A stretch of 64,000 bases of DNA from contig JAJEKV010000129.1 of the NCBI GenBank assembly GCA_021234155.1, positions 1,839,963 through 1,903,962 of the forward strand. The letters are read 5' to 3'. Below, in pieces: positions 12,052-24,199 of the stretch. Source of the stretch: Isoetes taiwanensis (Eukaryota > Streptophyta > Lycopodiopsida > Isoetales > Isoetaceae). Both the position numbers and the translations under genes were made by a program. How positions within the stretch are numbered: the stretch's first letter is position 1; each line of letters opens with the position of its first letter. The notes beneath the pieces were generated by a model. It did no database searches. It was not told where the DNA came from and was given only the letters and a program-made list of their open reading frames with translations.

Positions 12052-13425
12052 AGGAAGGAAGGGAGGGAGGGAGGGAGGGAGGATATTTTAATGTCCACGG
12101 AGGCCAACTGGCCTATGAGACGGTGATACAATATAGCGGAAAGTTTCCAAACACAAAAGAAAACCACAGAAACCCTGTACAACGTGTCTCTACCACTGGG
12201 CCCCCCATGTGGGAGGAAAAACCCTTGTAGTAGGCGTTCATAGGCCCTATCTGGGCGCTCAAATTCCCTGTGTTGTGAGGGACTCCCTGACGGTGGAGAC
12301 TTACAGAATGTAGGACACGAGACGTGCAACCATTGGCGAAGCCAGCAGTTGATGGATTGCTATCTCAGAGCATCTGAGATCGGCATGAGCTGCTCGGATG
12401 TGTGCATATGCTGGGCATTCCTGTAGAGCATGGTGTTCATCTTCTACTATCTGCGTGTGACAGCACTAGCATAATCTCTCATGCCGGGGGATTCCCTGCC
12501 CTCCATCCATACCCCAGCAGCCTGTCTCAATTCTGAGACGGTGGGACCCTGTCCTTATTGCAGCTATAGCTCTCCGTTTCTTGGTAGAGATGTGTGCCTT
12601 CAAGTACTGGTGGGGGCCATGTTCAAGCAACGGATTAACCTGCATGTGGTAGTGCTCTGTTTTGGGCTTTGCAAGAGTGGGCGCATCCCACATAGAGGCA
12701 GCAAAGCACTCATTCAAATGCAGCTCCTGCTCTGCGATATCCGACATATCCATAATGTGTTGATAGTCTATGGACCATCTTGCGAACCATCCCCTACAAT
12801 GCTCCTGCCACACTCTCTTCAGACGTTGTGGCCCTTGTGCCAATAACAGAGCCCGGGGAGGAAGACATTGTGCATCCATTCTGTCAACCTTATGGAAATA
12901 CGCAAGGTGCCTACGCATAGCAGAATGCTGCAGGGGCCAAAAACCAGTCTCATACAACAAAATCGGATAAGGCACCGTGTCCTTGACGCCTAGACTGTAT
13001 GTCAAAAAAGCCTTATGTACCCTCTCTAGCTTATCTCAAGTACCCTTGCTAACCGCTGGCTCTCAGACCTCTACCCCATACAGCAATACTGGTTCCACGA
13101 GTGCTCAGAACAGGTGTGCTTTGCGTGCCCAATCGTAGAGATCTATTCTGTAACAGCTATTCTGCATTGCATACAGGGCTTTCCATCCTGCGTTGACCCT
13201 TCTTTCTACACAGTCATCCCATAGCATGTTAGCAGAGAAATCGATTCCCAGATACTTAAAGGTCCTTACAACTTCCATCCTTTGTCCTCTGTAATAGAAG
13301 TCTGGGATATCATGCTGCGCAGACAGGATTGGCAACAGCTTGGTATTCTGCTGGTTGACTGTCATTCCTGCTATGTCACAGAATTGACTGAGAGCATCCA
13401 AATGTTCCTGCATACTCCTAGCCTC
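12052..13425 (-). mobile_element. 5'-truncated, degenerate LINE (copy B)
   Basis: On the minus strand the sequence encodes the end of a non-LTR reverse transcriptase and its C-terminal extension. 13105-13413 reads FCDIAGMTVNQQNTKLLP and VVRTFKYLGIDF, typical of RT palm and thumb residues after the YxDD block, which is not present. A linker with stop codons reads ALVEPVLLYGVEV. 12466-13005 continues YSLGVKDTVPYPILLYETG and STKKRRAIAAIRTGSHRL. The 3' end is ATTTTAATGTCCAC, GGAGGCCAACTGGCCTAT and a (GGGA)n tail at 12055-12081. Stops and a frameshift make it inactive; N-terminal endonuclease and most of RT are missing. Confidence 0.85.
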
Positions 13426-13789
13426 TCTTCACATTTTGTCTGATGCCCTCAGTTGTAATTTGTAAGCGGTGTAAATAGCATAGTGTTACCAGACAATGTG
13501 CGAGATCTTGTCTTCTTAGATCCATAATTTCCATGTTTCAGCAATTCTATGACCATCTAAGAATAGCTTCCTTCATTTGTAAAACATAGAAATGGGAATG
13601 CCATAGGCTTTATGCCATGCTTTCACGCACATTTGCTTGTTACTCAGCATGAGTTTTTTCACATTACTATTTTATGAGCAAAGATCTAGCATATTATATG
13701 TAAAAGTTGTGCGTTCCGAACATTACATGTTCCAATAGAAGGTTCTTATGCAGGTATTTCTTTAGATGTGAAATTAGCATAACATCTTC
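13426..13789. other. No feature seen
   Basis: Begins with the 55-bp duplicate of 11955-12010 noted above. The rest is AT-rich with no supported feature. Confidence 0.4.
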
Positions 13790-14511
13790 TTAGGCAACAC
13801 AAAATGATGACCTGAAGTCCAAAATAGCTTCAGCAATGGTTTTCTTTTCACACTTACTTTGGGCAAGATGTTCTCTGGGTCTCTGGTTAATCATCTTGTA
13901 CGGTCCTTCTTTTTTTGCTATGCCCACCTCTAGTTTCATGGCATATGGCTCAATGCCTACATCTCTCTTCTTGAACACTTTTACTAGTCTGGAAATAAGA
14001 ACATTTTTAACAAGCACCAGTGCTATTAACCATTCTGTGCAAGCTTGGCAACACATAGAAATCTATCAGGCATAGGGAAATAGGCTCATAATAGTAGCAG
14101 CTAACCATTCTTCACTCAACTTCATGTCAGCTATGGTATGGTTATTTCTGAAAAAATAACGGCACCAGTTCCGTAAGCCAGATTGCAGCATTCATGCAAC
14201 AAAGTCCTTGTCTTCTCTACAAGCCCATCTTTAGAGATTCCTTGCATTGTATTGGTTTCTTCATATACCAGCATTTTGTGTCCTCTGTCCTGCCAATTTA
14301 TGCGCTTTATCTGCCCCAGAGGAATGCAAGCCTCATTTGGTTTATCAAGTAGATAGTGCAGACCAATTCTCATTATCGAGGGTCCGGAGGGGGGGATCCT
14401 GCACAGTAATAAGCCTGCTGCTCTGTCTATTTCTTGTTTAAGTCCCATAGGCCATTTAGTCTCCCCGAATGGCAAAATCCAATTCAATTCAATCAATGCA
14501 ATGTTTCTCAC
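13790..14511 (-). CDS. Unrecognised exon-like ORFs, one possible gene
   Basis: Two minus-strand segments with balanced protein composition. The upstream one (14131-14511) contains RINWQDRGHKMLVYEETN and TRTLLHECCNLAYGTGAVIF. The downstream one follows a TTATTTCCAG acceptor at 13989 and reads LVKVFKKRDVGIEPYAMKLE, EGPYKMINQRPREHL, ending at 13790. Internal AG/GT sites make more exons possible (for example after ATTACTGTGCAG near 14402). The family is not known to me. No upstream promoter or first exon was found, so this could be part of a longer gene or a decayed copy. Confidence 0.35.
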
Positions 14512-17500
14512 ATGTTCGTTTTGTGCATATATGTGTTCCGATTAGCTAAGAGTTAATCATACATTTAGCATGTATCTTGCGTTTTATGAATGGAGCATGA
14601 CAGAGGGCCTCAAGCTTAAGAACTACTGATGTGATTAGCGAGCTAATTCCAAACAACATCATAAAGTATGTGGCATCTAGTAGCTGGCTCCAGTGTGCAG
14701 GCCACAAATATAGGTGTGCGGACACAAATTTACGTGTGAAACAATGGGTTGGAAGCATGCAATATAGATTTCATGACACTGTGATTAGCTCGAGCTAATC
14801 AGAGTGATTGTCTCGAGCGAATCACATGATTCACTTCCAGGAATCTGAAAATTTGCTCAAGCGATCAGAGAGCCAATGAAGTGCGTGGGTTTTCTTTGCC
14901 TTTACCCGTAACAAACATTTTAATCATGCAGATTTTAAAGTAAACCTAAGCCATTAATGTAAGGACATTACAAAAACAAAAAAAAAAAGGGAGGGGGGAG
15001 GGAGGGAGGGAGGGAGGGAGAGAGAGAGAGGCTATTATATTTTCAGATTGCGGTGGGAGCATGCTAGGCGATGCCTGTTTTTGTATCTATTGGGGCCCCA
15101 AAAAGTACCCAGAAAAGTACTCAAAGCACTGGCTAGTTTGAGGGCTTGATAATATTTTATTAAATATGAAGTTTGAATATGGGTGCAATCTTTCTTGTTT
15201 CTAACATCAATGTGTTTTTTATTTGTATTCCAATTTTTGAATTGATTAAGAAAAAGAGAAAGGTACTCACATTTTAAGTACTCAGAGTGTGTACTTTGGG
15301 AGGTGGTGAAAGTAGTACACACCAAACATGCTCTTATCCATTCACAGATCTTGCAAGATTTTTGGAAGATGTAGATTATAAGTATTGGCAGTTGGTTTTT
15401 CTTGCAAAGTGACAGCTCACTGAAGCAGTAGACATCTTATTCTTTGAGCGAGGATTGGAACAAATTCCTTATATAGCCAAGTCCCCCTCCCCTCTCCCCG
15501 GGGCATGTTAGCGGTGTTGTTAGCGGTGTTGTCTGTGTCATAAATCCTAGCCGACATATTTCTAACAAACGAAAACTATTGTGACAAAAGTCTAATGTAA
15601 CAACACCCAAAATATAGAAAGTCGTCCAAACAAGCTAAACTTGAGAAAAACAAGATAATCCTGAGGAAGAAACACACGAAATCCATTCAAACAAGCTGAC
15701 GTTGAGAAAAAAAAGCACCCTAAATTCATTCTTCTTTTATTCCAACCAAATTGCAATGAGATAGATTCAGAATCGATTCACAATTTTGATGTTCCCTGTT
15801 TATTTCGGTGTTTACTCGATACATAATTCCATTGTTCATTGTTCTATTTTCTATCTCTTTGTTAACAGAGAGACGAATCTTTTAGCCCAATCTAGATAAA
15901 ATTCCTTGATATGGAGAGTGGAGGAGGGGGATGTACAAATGACTCTACCCGCAAGGGTTTCGAGGCTGTATAGATAGACTATATACCTTGAGAGACTGGA
16001 TTTCTTGTTATGTTGATCAGCCACTACGATCTTCAAAGTTATAGCTCCTAGAGAAGATGATTTTCGATGGAACATTAGATAATGACATCTCAGTACAAAG
16101 AGCAATCACAGAGAAAGACATTACTGGACATTCAACTCTAGATGAGGAAGCATTGATAGGAGGTGGCAGGACGAGAATTCTGAAGTGGCATTGTAGCAGA
16201 TGGAGTAGTTTGATAAGATCTAGGTTGTAAGAACGTATTATTAAATTTAGAAGATTTATCTAAAAATATTGAAGCACGTTCTTGACCATTTAGGAGAGAT
16301 AACATCAACTTCTTATACCACTTGCTACTTTTGACAATAAATGTGCATACCCACACCATTGGCAATGGGCACTAAAAACTCATGGGCAAACACATTAACA
16401 GGCAACTCAAGAATGGAAAACTGGCAATGCATCTTAGAGATGGAAAGCATACCAAGAGAAAAACCAGGTGCATCAATAGCCAAAAGAATATATACACTTC
16501 GAGAGACCAATTTCTCTGGCCTGAGCGCTATTAAACATTATTAAGAAGAAACTTTTGCCTAATTTCTTCAAAAATTCATACGCTTGTAACCCGATGCAAG
16601 AGATGTGCCGAGGAAGCTATTGAGATAGCCTAGTGTAATAAGAAATAAGTTCTCTGCACAATTATAAGACTCATGGTCAATCTCCAACAAAAGACTGCGA
16701 CACTGACAAAGGAACTACAATATGTTGCATATGACGTCTTTTGGAGGAAGTTTAGAAGCCATTGATCTTGTTTAGCTTTGAACACATCTAAGATAGAGCT
16801 AAGCTATGATCAAAGCTAAATAAGGTCAATTGTGACGTTCCATGGAAATATACATCATAAATACGTATATTTTCAGGTCCGTCACTATACAAGTCTATCA
16901 CCATAGCCTTGTATACCATAGATTAATGGCAATAGGGGGCATGACTAAGTTATTCATACAAGAAATTTATCACGACAGCCAAGGCCTTTGTCCAACTTGC
17001 TGCAAAAGAGATTTTATGTTAAATTCAAAAAGATCTTATTTCTGAACATGCGAAAATTATGTTCAATCTTAGAATTTTAACTTCCATATGTGCCTGCCAG
17101 AATATTTAGAAGAAAGTGAAAACTCTAATCAAATACAAACTCTTTGTCCGAAGTCTAAGAAATTGTTGCTAGTTGTTTTCAAAATTATTTTATATTTAAC
17201 CTATGAACTGGGAGTGGTAAAGAAAACGCAATGCAATGAGTGGGATGTCCTGTAGTGTTTGATCGTTGATCGCTCAACCTTCATAGCTAGAGAGAAAAAC
17301 CCCACTAGGCCCATCGAGATGACGATTTTCTAATTTTTTTACCTCTGTTTTTTACCTCCTTCCATGCTTTGCCCCGTAGCTTTGATTCTTCCCACCCCCC
17401 TTTGCCATAGCCCTTGCCACCTACAATTTAGTATCAAGCACAGGGGCTACCTCCAGCTACTTCCAACTCACTTGTATAGCCTTCCTAGAGGGATTTTTTG

Positions 17501-18949
17501 TTGTGTTGGGTTTTTTGTTGGTACATCATATTGCTTCATTCGATTCACTAAATGAAAATTTTGATCTATAGATTGTTGAACGTGCTTTATCACATGTTGA
17601 TGAATCATCTAAATTGTGATTTTTATGCATAAGAGACCATGGAATAACAATAGTCAAGGGGCAAGGAAATAGCAAGTAGATAGTAAATTAGTAATACCTT
17701 AAAACATCAGCCAAAAAATCAATGCGTAGTGACTCACATCGAGTGACTCCCATTCAATCGCTACATAGAAATGCTTTCGATAGAGTTTTGGCATAACAAA
17801 AAGCTTTGTCCCTGCTTCCGAATCCCTGTTGAAGACCATCTACTCATTTATGTCTGATAGCCCCTAGCCTAAGATATTAGAGCCAATTTTTACCAGGTCT
17901 TTGAATGGCCCAGTTTTATTCTGTCTTACGATTCTGGCAAGCAAATCTTCAGAAATATATCACGCATGCCTATGCATCGAACTTTTGGTGGCAGGACTAA
18001 ATTATTCAACCTGTTAAAAAACAATGTCCTACCATTTTCATATTGCAACAGAGCCTCTAGCCCTACAAATGGAGCATTTGCATATTGCATATTGCATATT
18101 TGCATAATCTATTCTATTCTATATGAAGCTACAATCCCACTGCCCAATATGTAAAAATCGAATTTTGCTTGAATCTACTATGAATTTTGATCATGGAACT
18201 GCCCAACTGGAACAAAAATTCGACTTGGGTCTCTTCTCTAGCAAGGTCTCTTCGTTTGCCAGATTATCCCAGATGTGCTGCATGTGATTCATACCATTTC
18301 CTCCAATTTGGGATGTTGCCAGAGCCTTGACAATGAGGGAAACTGCATCTCGGGCCAGGCTGCATCTCTTTTTCATGTGAAAAGCCCTGGTTCTGTGGCT
18401 TTCGTCTGGTTGGATTGTGTTCTACAAATTTAAACAGTCACCCATCCGTTTGCGTCCAATCCTCCACTTTTTTGCCAAGAAGAAGAATCCAGAAGGTTCT
18501 ACATTCATCAGGAGCTCTCGATTCAAGGCCGATGTTAACATAATGATTTCCTTCCTGGCAGAAAATAAAAGCCTTACAAATGCTCCACCAAATCATCCCC
18601 TAAAAGCAACTACTTCCAGTCCAAACTAAATTCAGAGCTTGCCTTCGGCCCTCCAATACAGCCAAAATAAAAAACCGATCTGCTAGGGCTGCCAAACAAA
18701 CGCCCAACTTTGGGATTCGATTTGCGCCAGTTCCTCCTTTTTATATCAATAGAGAACCGTCTAGATCATTCTAGACCTGTAAAATCGATGATTCTAGAAG
18801 ATGGAAGAAGTTCGGAGTAGCTTCTAGAAAGGTCTCCATTCTTCAAATTTGTTTACTTCCTTACACGTGTGTAATCCTAAGCATAAAAAACACCATATGT
18901 AAGCTGCACCCTTATCGGCCTAATTACATATATATATATTGGAGATAAC
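14512..18949. other. Long gene-poor stretch
   Basis: AT-rich DNA. A G-rich to GA microsatellite is listed separately. A TATATAAGG box on the minus strand near 15470 has only a 17-codon ORF behind it. A minus-strand ORF at 18191-18376 (QIGGNGMNHMQHIWDNLANE) looks somewhat protein-like but is isolated. Short tandem GCATATT copies occur at 18077-18103. I can support no gene here. Confidence 0.4.
14975..15030. repeat. Poly-A, (GGGA)n and (GA)n microsatellite
   Basis: An A-rich run followed by GGGA repeats and then GA repeats; possibly the tail of a retroposon on the minus strand, but no LINE 3' words follow it. Confidence 0.7.
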
Positions 18950-19716
18950 TTAGCCAACCTTAGGTTAAGACCATTTTCCACGTGGTCTTAACCTATTGGG
19001 CACCCGCCACACGGAACCACCCTATTGGAGCCACATGGCAGGTGACATCAACTCTAACCTATAAATGGCCAAACCCTAACCCTAGGCCATTTTTCTGGCT
19101 CCAACAGTCTGGTAACTCTATTCGCGCTCGAAACTCCGTTTTGAGAACCGCCTGCTGTGGCATAGCATAGCACAGCAGCCCCCAGAGCGTGTGCGTGTCA
19201 GTAGGAGTAGGAGCTACTTCGACCACCTCGAAGACTATGGAGATGCCGGGAGTAGGAGGGAGTTCCTCAGGAGCAGGTATTTGGGTTAGAGTTCTTTGTA
19301 GATCATCTGGAAGTTAGGACTCCAGATGAGTTAGCATTTCGTGTCTCTAGTAAAGCCTTCCTAGAATCCTCAGTTTAGATCTTGAACCCTAATCAATAAA
19401 CCCTAATTGTAAGTTAGATGTATATGTTTAGGTTTAGATGTTATTCTCGTTATTATCATGTTATGTGGATATGTGATGTTGGTTGATCATGTTTGCTCCT
19501 CTTGTATTGGGAAGGAGGGTAGAGACCTAGTAGCCATTACTTATCTAGTTTAGACCCTTTAGTTCCTATTATATGCGGCCTGTGCATAGAAACCCATCGG
19601 GCTATGGGGGGCTATGATGTGACTTAGGACCAGATAACGGGGCTAGAGACAAAGTGGAGGGAGGTCCCTGCTGAGCGCGACTACTGGGGACCCATAGCGG
19701 GCTAGGCCTATAGCTG
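18950..19716 (+). other. LTR-like or promoter-like segment
   Basis: Contains TATAAATGG at 19061-19069 followed by AAACCCTAACCCTAGGCC and a long leader without an ORF, a layout common in plant LTRs and their leaders. No second LTR, primer-binding site or polyprotein was found, so the identity is uncertain. It stops exactly where the inverted duplication begins at 19717. Confidence 0.25.
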
Positions 19717-19833
19717 GCTACCATGCATTATCACTATGTTGTGTGATTAGCAAAGAAAATCTCAAGAACCATATACATAGTACTGATAAAGAAGCTGCAA
19801 AGAGACAAGGACCCTATTATGCACCTCATGCTC

Positions 19834-21430
19834 GGAAACGGACCTAGCCCCTTGGCCTAGGCCGTTGCACCAACACGTTTAACATCTAAGTTAAACATCC
19901 AAGATAAGAAGACAGTAGATTTACCTTCTCCACTATGCCCCTGCATTAATTAGAACTCATACTACAAGCATTTTACATTCACATCAATCTTCTGTATGTA
20001 TGCACATATGCCAAACCCCAAGGAGACCACTCTCTCCATCTCTACGTACAAGGTTTTCACAGGGCTCTGCCCTTAATTCATCCGACTGGCCATCTGGCCA
20101 GGATGCGGAGTTTACACGGCCACCCCACCCCTCCGAAGATGGGCCGTAAATGCAACATGCCATCTGTCCATCCATCTGGCACAGATGCGCAGTCTCACAG
20201 CCATTCCACCCCTCCGAAGATGGTCCGTTTGCAATGCAAGATGCAACATCATCCATCATGATACAAGATAGAATATCATTAATATCCTTACAGGCTGATC
20301 AAATACGAGATATCATAGAATCCTCATGCATCTCACTTTCAAGAACAACCACAGAGCAACGCAATATAATAGAATGAGGTTCATACCAAGACATTTCATA
20401 ACTAAGTGACAGCATCTCATTGCCAAATCCCAAAGCAAGAACATAAACTCCCTTAACATATAAACAACTATGACTTCCATGTAATACCATAATTACACTA
20501 ATGTCCTTGAGACAATTCACATATTCTACTTCATCATGAGGTCTAAACTCATGAGACGGACTACCACTCAGAATCTCTACTAGATAGGCCATACCATATT
20601 CCTAGCAACACTCATGCTCCATCCATCTAGCATCATCGAATCCACCCATTACTCTATCAAAAGTACTGGAGGTATATCCTTCTATGATACGGTATCAAGC
20701 TGGCCCCTATTTATAAAGGTTGCATGGAATATCCCATCTACAAGATTATAACTCTAGCAAGGAAACTCTAGGATCCCAAATTATTCAAAAGGAAGACCTT
20801 GGGTGGTGTTATAGAACCAAATTGAAGATCTATTCTAGGCGAAATAGCCGATTGGGTTCGCCATAGCCGCCGGTTCTACTACAAGCAGCACCAAGCAATA
20901 CAACAAACCAAGCACTCATCAAATCCCCAAGCATGCATCAGATCCCCACCTCAGTTTCACGGATTGATTCTGCTTCCTATCGACTGGGTCTGCCTTCCTT
21001 GCTTCTATTTCCTCATCGTCTTCCCATCTGCAAGCTCCTACAAGATCCTTTACCAAAAAAAGATACCATCTCCTTTATTCACATCCAATATATATCCAAT
21101 GAGTAAATCTCAATGCATATGCATAATATACAAGTGTTGTGCATGCAATCACATGCGTGCATGCGCATGTGCATGTACATGCATGCAATCTAATGCATGT
21201 TTATCATATTTTACAAGTCCAATACTCAATAATCTAACATCTTCTGCTTATATAACCTTTGCTAATGTATTTCTATTATTTTAAATGCCACTACTAGTAT
21301 ATTAACCCATGGACGCATATCAACAAGGTCGTTAGATGATCTACTCCATCTTATATTGAGACAAAGTAAGCCACTTTCAGATAACTTACGAACGTCATGC
21401 CCACAAGGCCACTAGGTTCGTTACATGCTC
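19834..21430. mobile_element. 1.6-kb insertion in the left arm, class unknown
   Basis: Absent from the right arm, where the flanking sequences run directly together. The junctions carry a shared CATGCTC (19827-19833 and 21424-21430), a possible 7-bp target duplication. Ends show weak inverted similarity (ACGGACCTAG against ACGAACCTAG). Inside is a diverged 80-bp direct repeat (about 20092 and 20172, sharing CCACCCCTCCGAAGATGG). No transposase or polyprotein ORF was found. Confidence 0.6.
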
Positions 21431-21604
21431 CAATTTTTGCCCTTTTTAGTGTAATGAAACTTCTGGAAGAATGGGCATGTCTTGCATTAAAACCTTGAGA
21501 AGAGAGCGGATATGATTTAAAGCCCTTCTCTTTTGCTCGCATTTGAAAATATCATGATAGATTTGACACATGACATTATTTAATGCTCGTGCTTATAAAC
21601 ATAG

Positions 21605-22485
21605 GTAACTAGAAGTGTTGACACTGTAGAGCCTGGCTTGAGTCCGCAAGCGCAACAAACCATGGATGCCATTGTTGCTGCCTGGTAATTTGCTAAAAGG
21701 GATTCTAGTTGTACCATGTGAGCAACAAATGATGCATAAATCTTATTTTTACAGTAACTATGCATTGTCAATTGTTCTTGTTGAAGTTGGTGATGGTCCA
21801 TGGGACATGATGAAAGAATTTGATGATAACATACCAGCTCGTGCCTTCGATAATTTTCAAGTATCATATCATTATATAATCTATCTTGTAACACCTTGTG
21901 TTGTTAAAGCTATGTGGTGATGTGCCGAGTAATTTTGCTTCTTGCAGTTTATAAATTTCTCTGAGATGATGTCAAGGAATTTACCATTGACCAATAAGGA
22001 AGCAGCATTTGCACTAGCAGCTTTGATGGAAATACCATCACAGTATAAAGACACGTTCGAGCTCAATCTTCTAGGGTAAGTAATTTATTTTTGATGGGCG
22101 CAAGTCACTCCAAATCTTAATGAAAACAATATTGATGCCAATCGTATTACTAGATGATCTAACTTCTGTTCAAAATTATACTTACCTGCAATCCTTGAAG
22201 TACTTCCATGTTTTGTTTCAACATCCCCTTATTAGTTTATCAATTTGTAAGTTAGACATGGAGATGTTCAATCAAGTAGATCTTATATAGAAATTATAAT
22301 TGCAATTCGTGTTTTTTTACCCTTCACAGTTGGAATGAAATCATGAATTAAATTTCAGGTGCAGAAGGGGATCAAAACCTAAAAGATCTCCTCTTTCTCC
22401 GCCGGCAGGCATTCTTCAAGCAACTCCTACCAAGATGGCTTTCAAGAATCAACTTCTGCTAAAGGCTATGGCTCTTAAGAATTAA
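21605..22485 (+). pseudogene. Truncated RGLG-like copine gene copy
   Basis: Carries only the last four exons of the intact minus-strand gene: 21605-21684 (VTRSVDTVEPGLSPQ), 21755-21860 (NYALSIVLVEVGDGPWD), 21948-22075 (FINFSEMMSRNLP) and 22359-22485. The exons for the N-terminus and the metal-binding MIDAS loop are missing. The exon at 21755 ends CAA before GTATC where the intact gene has CAG, weakening the donor. A net 4-bp loss in the last exon (around 22433) shifts the frame, so the C-terminus becomes KMAFKNQLLLKAMALKN. No promoter is evident. It is a decaying partial copy created by the inverted duplication. Confidence 0.85.
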
Positions 22486-22740
22486 GCCAAGGAGCAGTGA
22501 GTCCTTATAAACTTTTGATTAAAGGTTTTATATATGTCATATCTAATTTGATTCAAAATAATCTTATCTAATATGATCTATGGGGTATGGGACAAGCCTG
22601 GAAAGGCTAGGGCCCATTGGATTACGATTTTCTTGAAGGATGTGTTAGCTTGCCCTATGATTTAGGGTGTAACAGTCTTGACTGCAATAAGACTAGCGTG
22701 TTGATGTTGCACTTCAAATATTGTCCTCTGCTTGTAGGTT

Positions 22741-24199
22741 CTTTAGTTAGTGTTTGGGATCTAGAGATCTAGGTAGCTGCTATGGGCAATTTAATAGGCT
22801 AAACCTACTGATTCCATGACTAGAAGACGGTTTAAGCTATTAAATTGACTAAATACCTGATCCTTGGGTGGCTCCTTCTGACCTGAGTTCAACCATCCTG
22901 CTGAGCTGATCGAATCAAGGGAAACTAATGGTGCGATTCGCTTGGGCAGAGTCTGGGAGGCGGTTTTGGCTCCTGGGGCAGCCAAAACAGAGCTCTAAAA
23001 CCCTATGGACGAAAATAGTAAGTTAGGGTTTTCCTACCCTAAATAGACATGGGGTTAGGGCTAGGGTTTCCAATTACCCCTTTTAGCATGTGGGATAATT
23101 GGAAAGGGCCCACTTGCCTTTAATGGCTAGGTGGCAAAATGTGCCCACATGGAAAGGTGTGCCCACATTAATGTGCACATTGGTAAATGTACACATTAAT
23201 AATAAATGCACATACCTAGCAAGTTGCCCCCTAGGGGCTACCCACCTGGCTACACATCGGCGTACGCGTCAGTCGGAGTGGCGTGTACGCGTGACGAGGC
23301 AGTACAGTATACGTCCTGGGACCGTATACTGTGCTGGAACGTCACAATGCTTCTGATGTTGAGTCTGGTGTAGGCATTGAAGAAGTCTTTCCAAGGCCGT
23401 CAACTATAACTGGAGCAAGCAAATCTTTTATTTTCCTAAGATTCTTCCCAGATTTGGAGACCTCTACAGCTTGCTCCAAGAACTCATTGAGGGGTTCCGC
23501 TTGAGGTTTTTCTAGAAGCGTCATTTGTTCACTAGCTTCAGAAATCATATCTGACAGTCTTTCCACTTCGAAACATGCAGCATCAATCATGTTCTGGATA
23601 CTAGATTCTTGTGCTCCTGTAAAAGAGTTTCTAAGCAAATTTTCCACCATAATCTTCTCTTTCTGCAGTCCTAGTATATTTCACTATATTACTAAAAAAT
23701 TCTTTGTCGAACAAATGTTTAGACAATGATCGTGCTTATAGGTTACAAATGCCTTAATGGAAGAGATGTTACTTGAGTTGCAAGATATGAAATGAGCTTT
23801 AACATGGTAGGAAGAATAGAAGGGAAATAAAAGAACCAACGATACTTTAGAAAAGTTTGAATTTATTTTATGAAGGGACCAATTACCTAGTCGTTATTGT
23901 TGTATGAAAAAAATTAGTTGCTAACTATTGCTTTTTAAAATTAATGCTACAAGAAATTTATCGCGATGGCCGAACATTTTTCTTTCCTGATCCCTGTGTG
24001 TATGGAAGTGAACATAACCCCTTTGTTGACTCACTTATTGACTAGAATTTTGTTTGGCAGTAAATAGTTGTAGTTGATCTGGTGTGTCGTGTTTTGATAT
24101 GTAGTTTAGATGAGAGGCAAACATAAATACTTATGTGTGCACTTGGAATGGTAGTTTAGCTTACTATACCGAAGGTCTCAGTTTGTAGTGTTTCTTCTT
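22741..24199. other. Spacer between inverted arms
   Basis: About 1.46 kb. Around 22985-23335 it is TATTTAGGG- and CCCTA-rich on the minus strand, and holds a palindromic cluster (GTATACG...CGTATAC at 23303-23333) reminiscent of an LTR promoter. An ORF at 23342-23650 on the minus strand (103 codons including stop, helical, SEQMTLLEKPQAEPLNEFLE) is unrecognised. Confidence 0.4.
23342..23650 (-). CDS. Helical hypothetical ORF in spacer
   Basis: 102 residues, Glu/Leu-rich with probable coiled-coil segments (FEVERLSDMISEASEQ). It begins with ATG and ends TGA inside the spacer of the inverted duplication. No upstream promoter, and no family that I can name with confidence. It could be an exon of a gene broken by the rearrangement or a retroelement gag piece. 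Confidence 0.3.
   Translation of the reverse strand: MVENLLRNSFTGAQESSIQNMIDAACFEVERLSDMISEASEQMTLLEKPQAEPLNEFLEQAVEVSKSGKNLRKIKDLLAPVIVDGLGKTSSMPTPDSTSEAL

Larger units (their letters stand above)
19717..22740 (+). repeat. Left arm of inverted gene duplication
   Basis: Its reverse complement matches the stretch from about 24200 to 25870 across introns as well as exons: GCTACCATGCATTATCACTA pairs with the intron just downstream of RGLG exon 5, and TTGCACTTCAAATATTxTCC at about 22707 pairs with 24212-24231. The arm is interrupted by an insertion of about 1.6 kb (19834-21430) and an extra stretch of about 100 bp near 22590-22690. The outer breakpoint lies a few bases inside intron 5 of the intact gene. 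Confidence 0.9.

Noticed and set aside
15468-15478. Minus-strand TATA box as a gene promoter
   Set aside because: The ORF behind it is only 17 codons and nothing gene-like follows.
18950-19716. Complete LTR retrotransposon
   Set aside because: No second LTR, primer-binding site or gag/pol sequence was found nearby.
21666-21920. Plus-strand 84-codon ORF as an independent gene
   Set aside because: It is intron read-through joining two exons of the RGLG-like pseudogene copy.
23342-23650. RPW8-like resistance-gene N-terminus
   Set aside because: Only a general helical, Glu/Leu-rich resemblance; no diagnostic motif.
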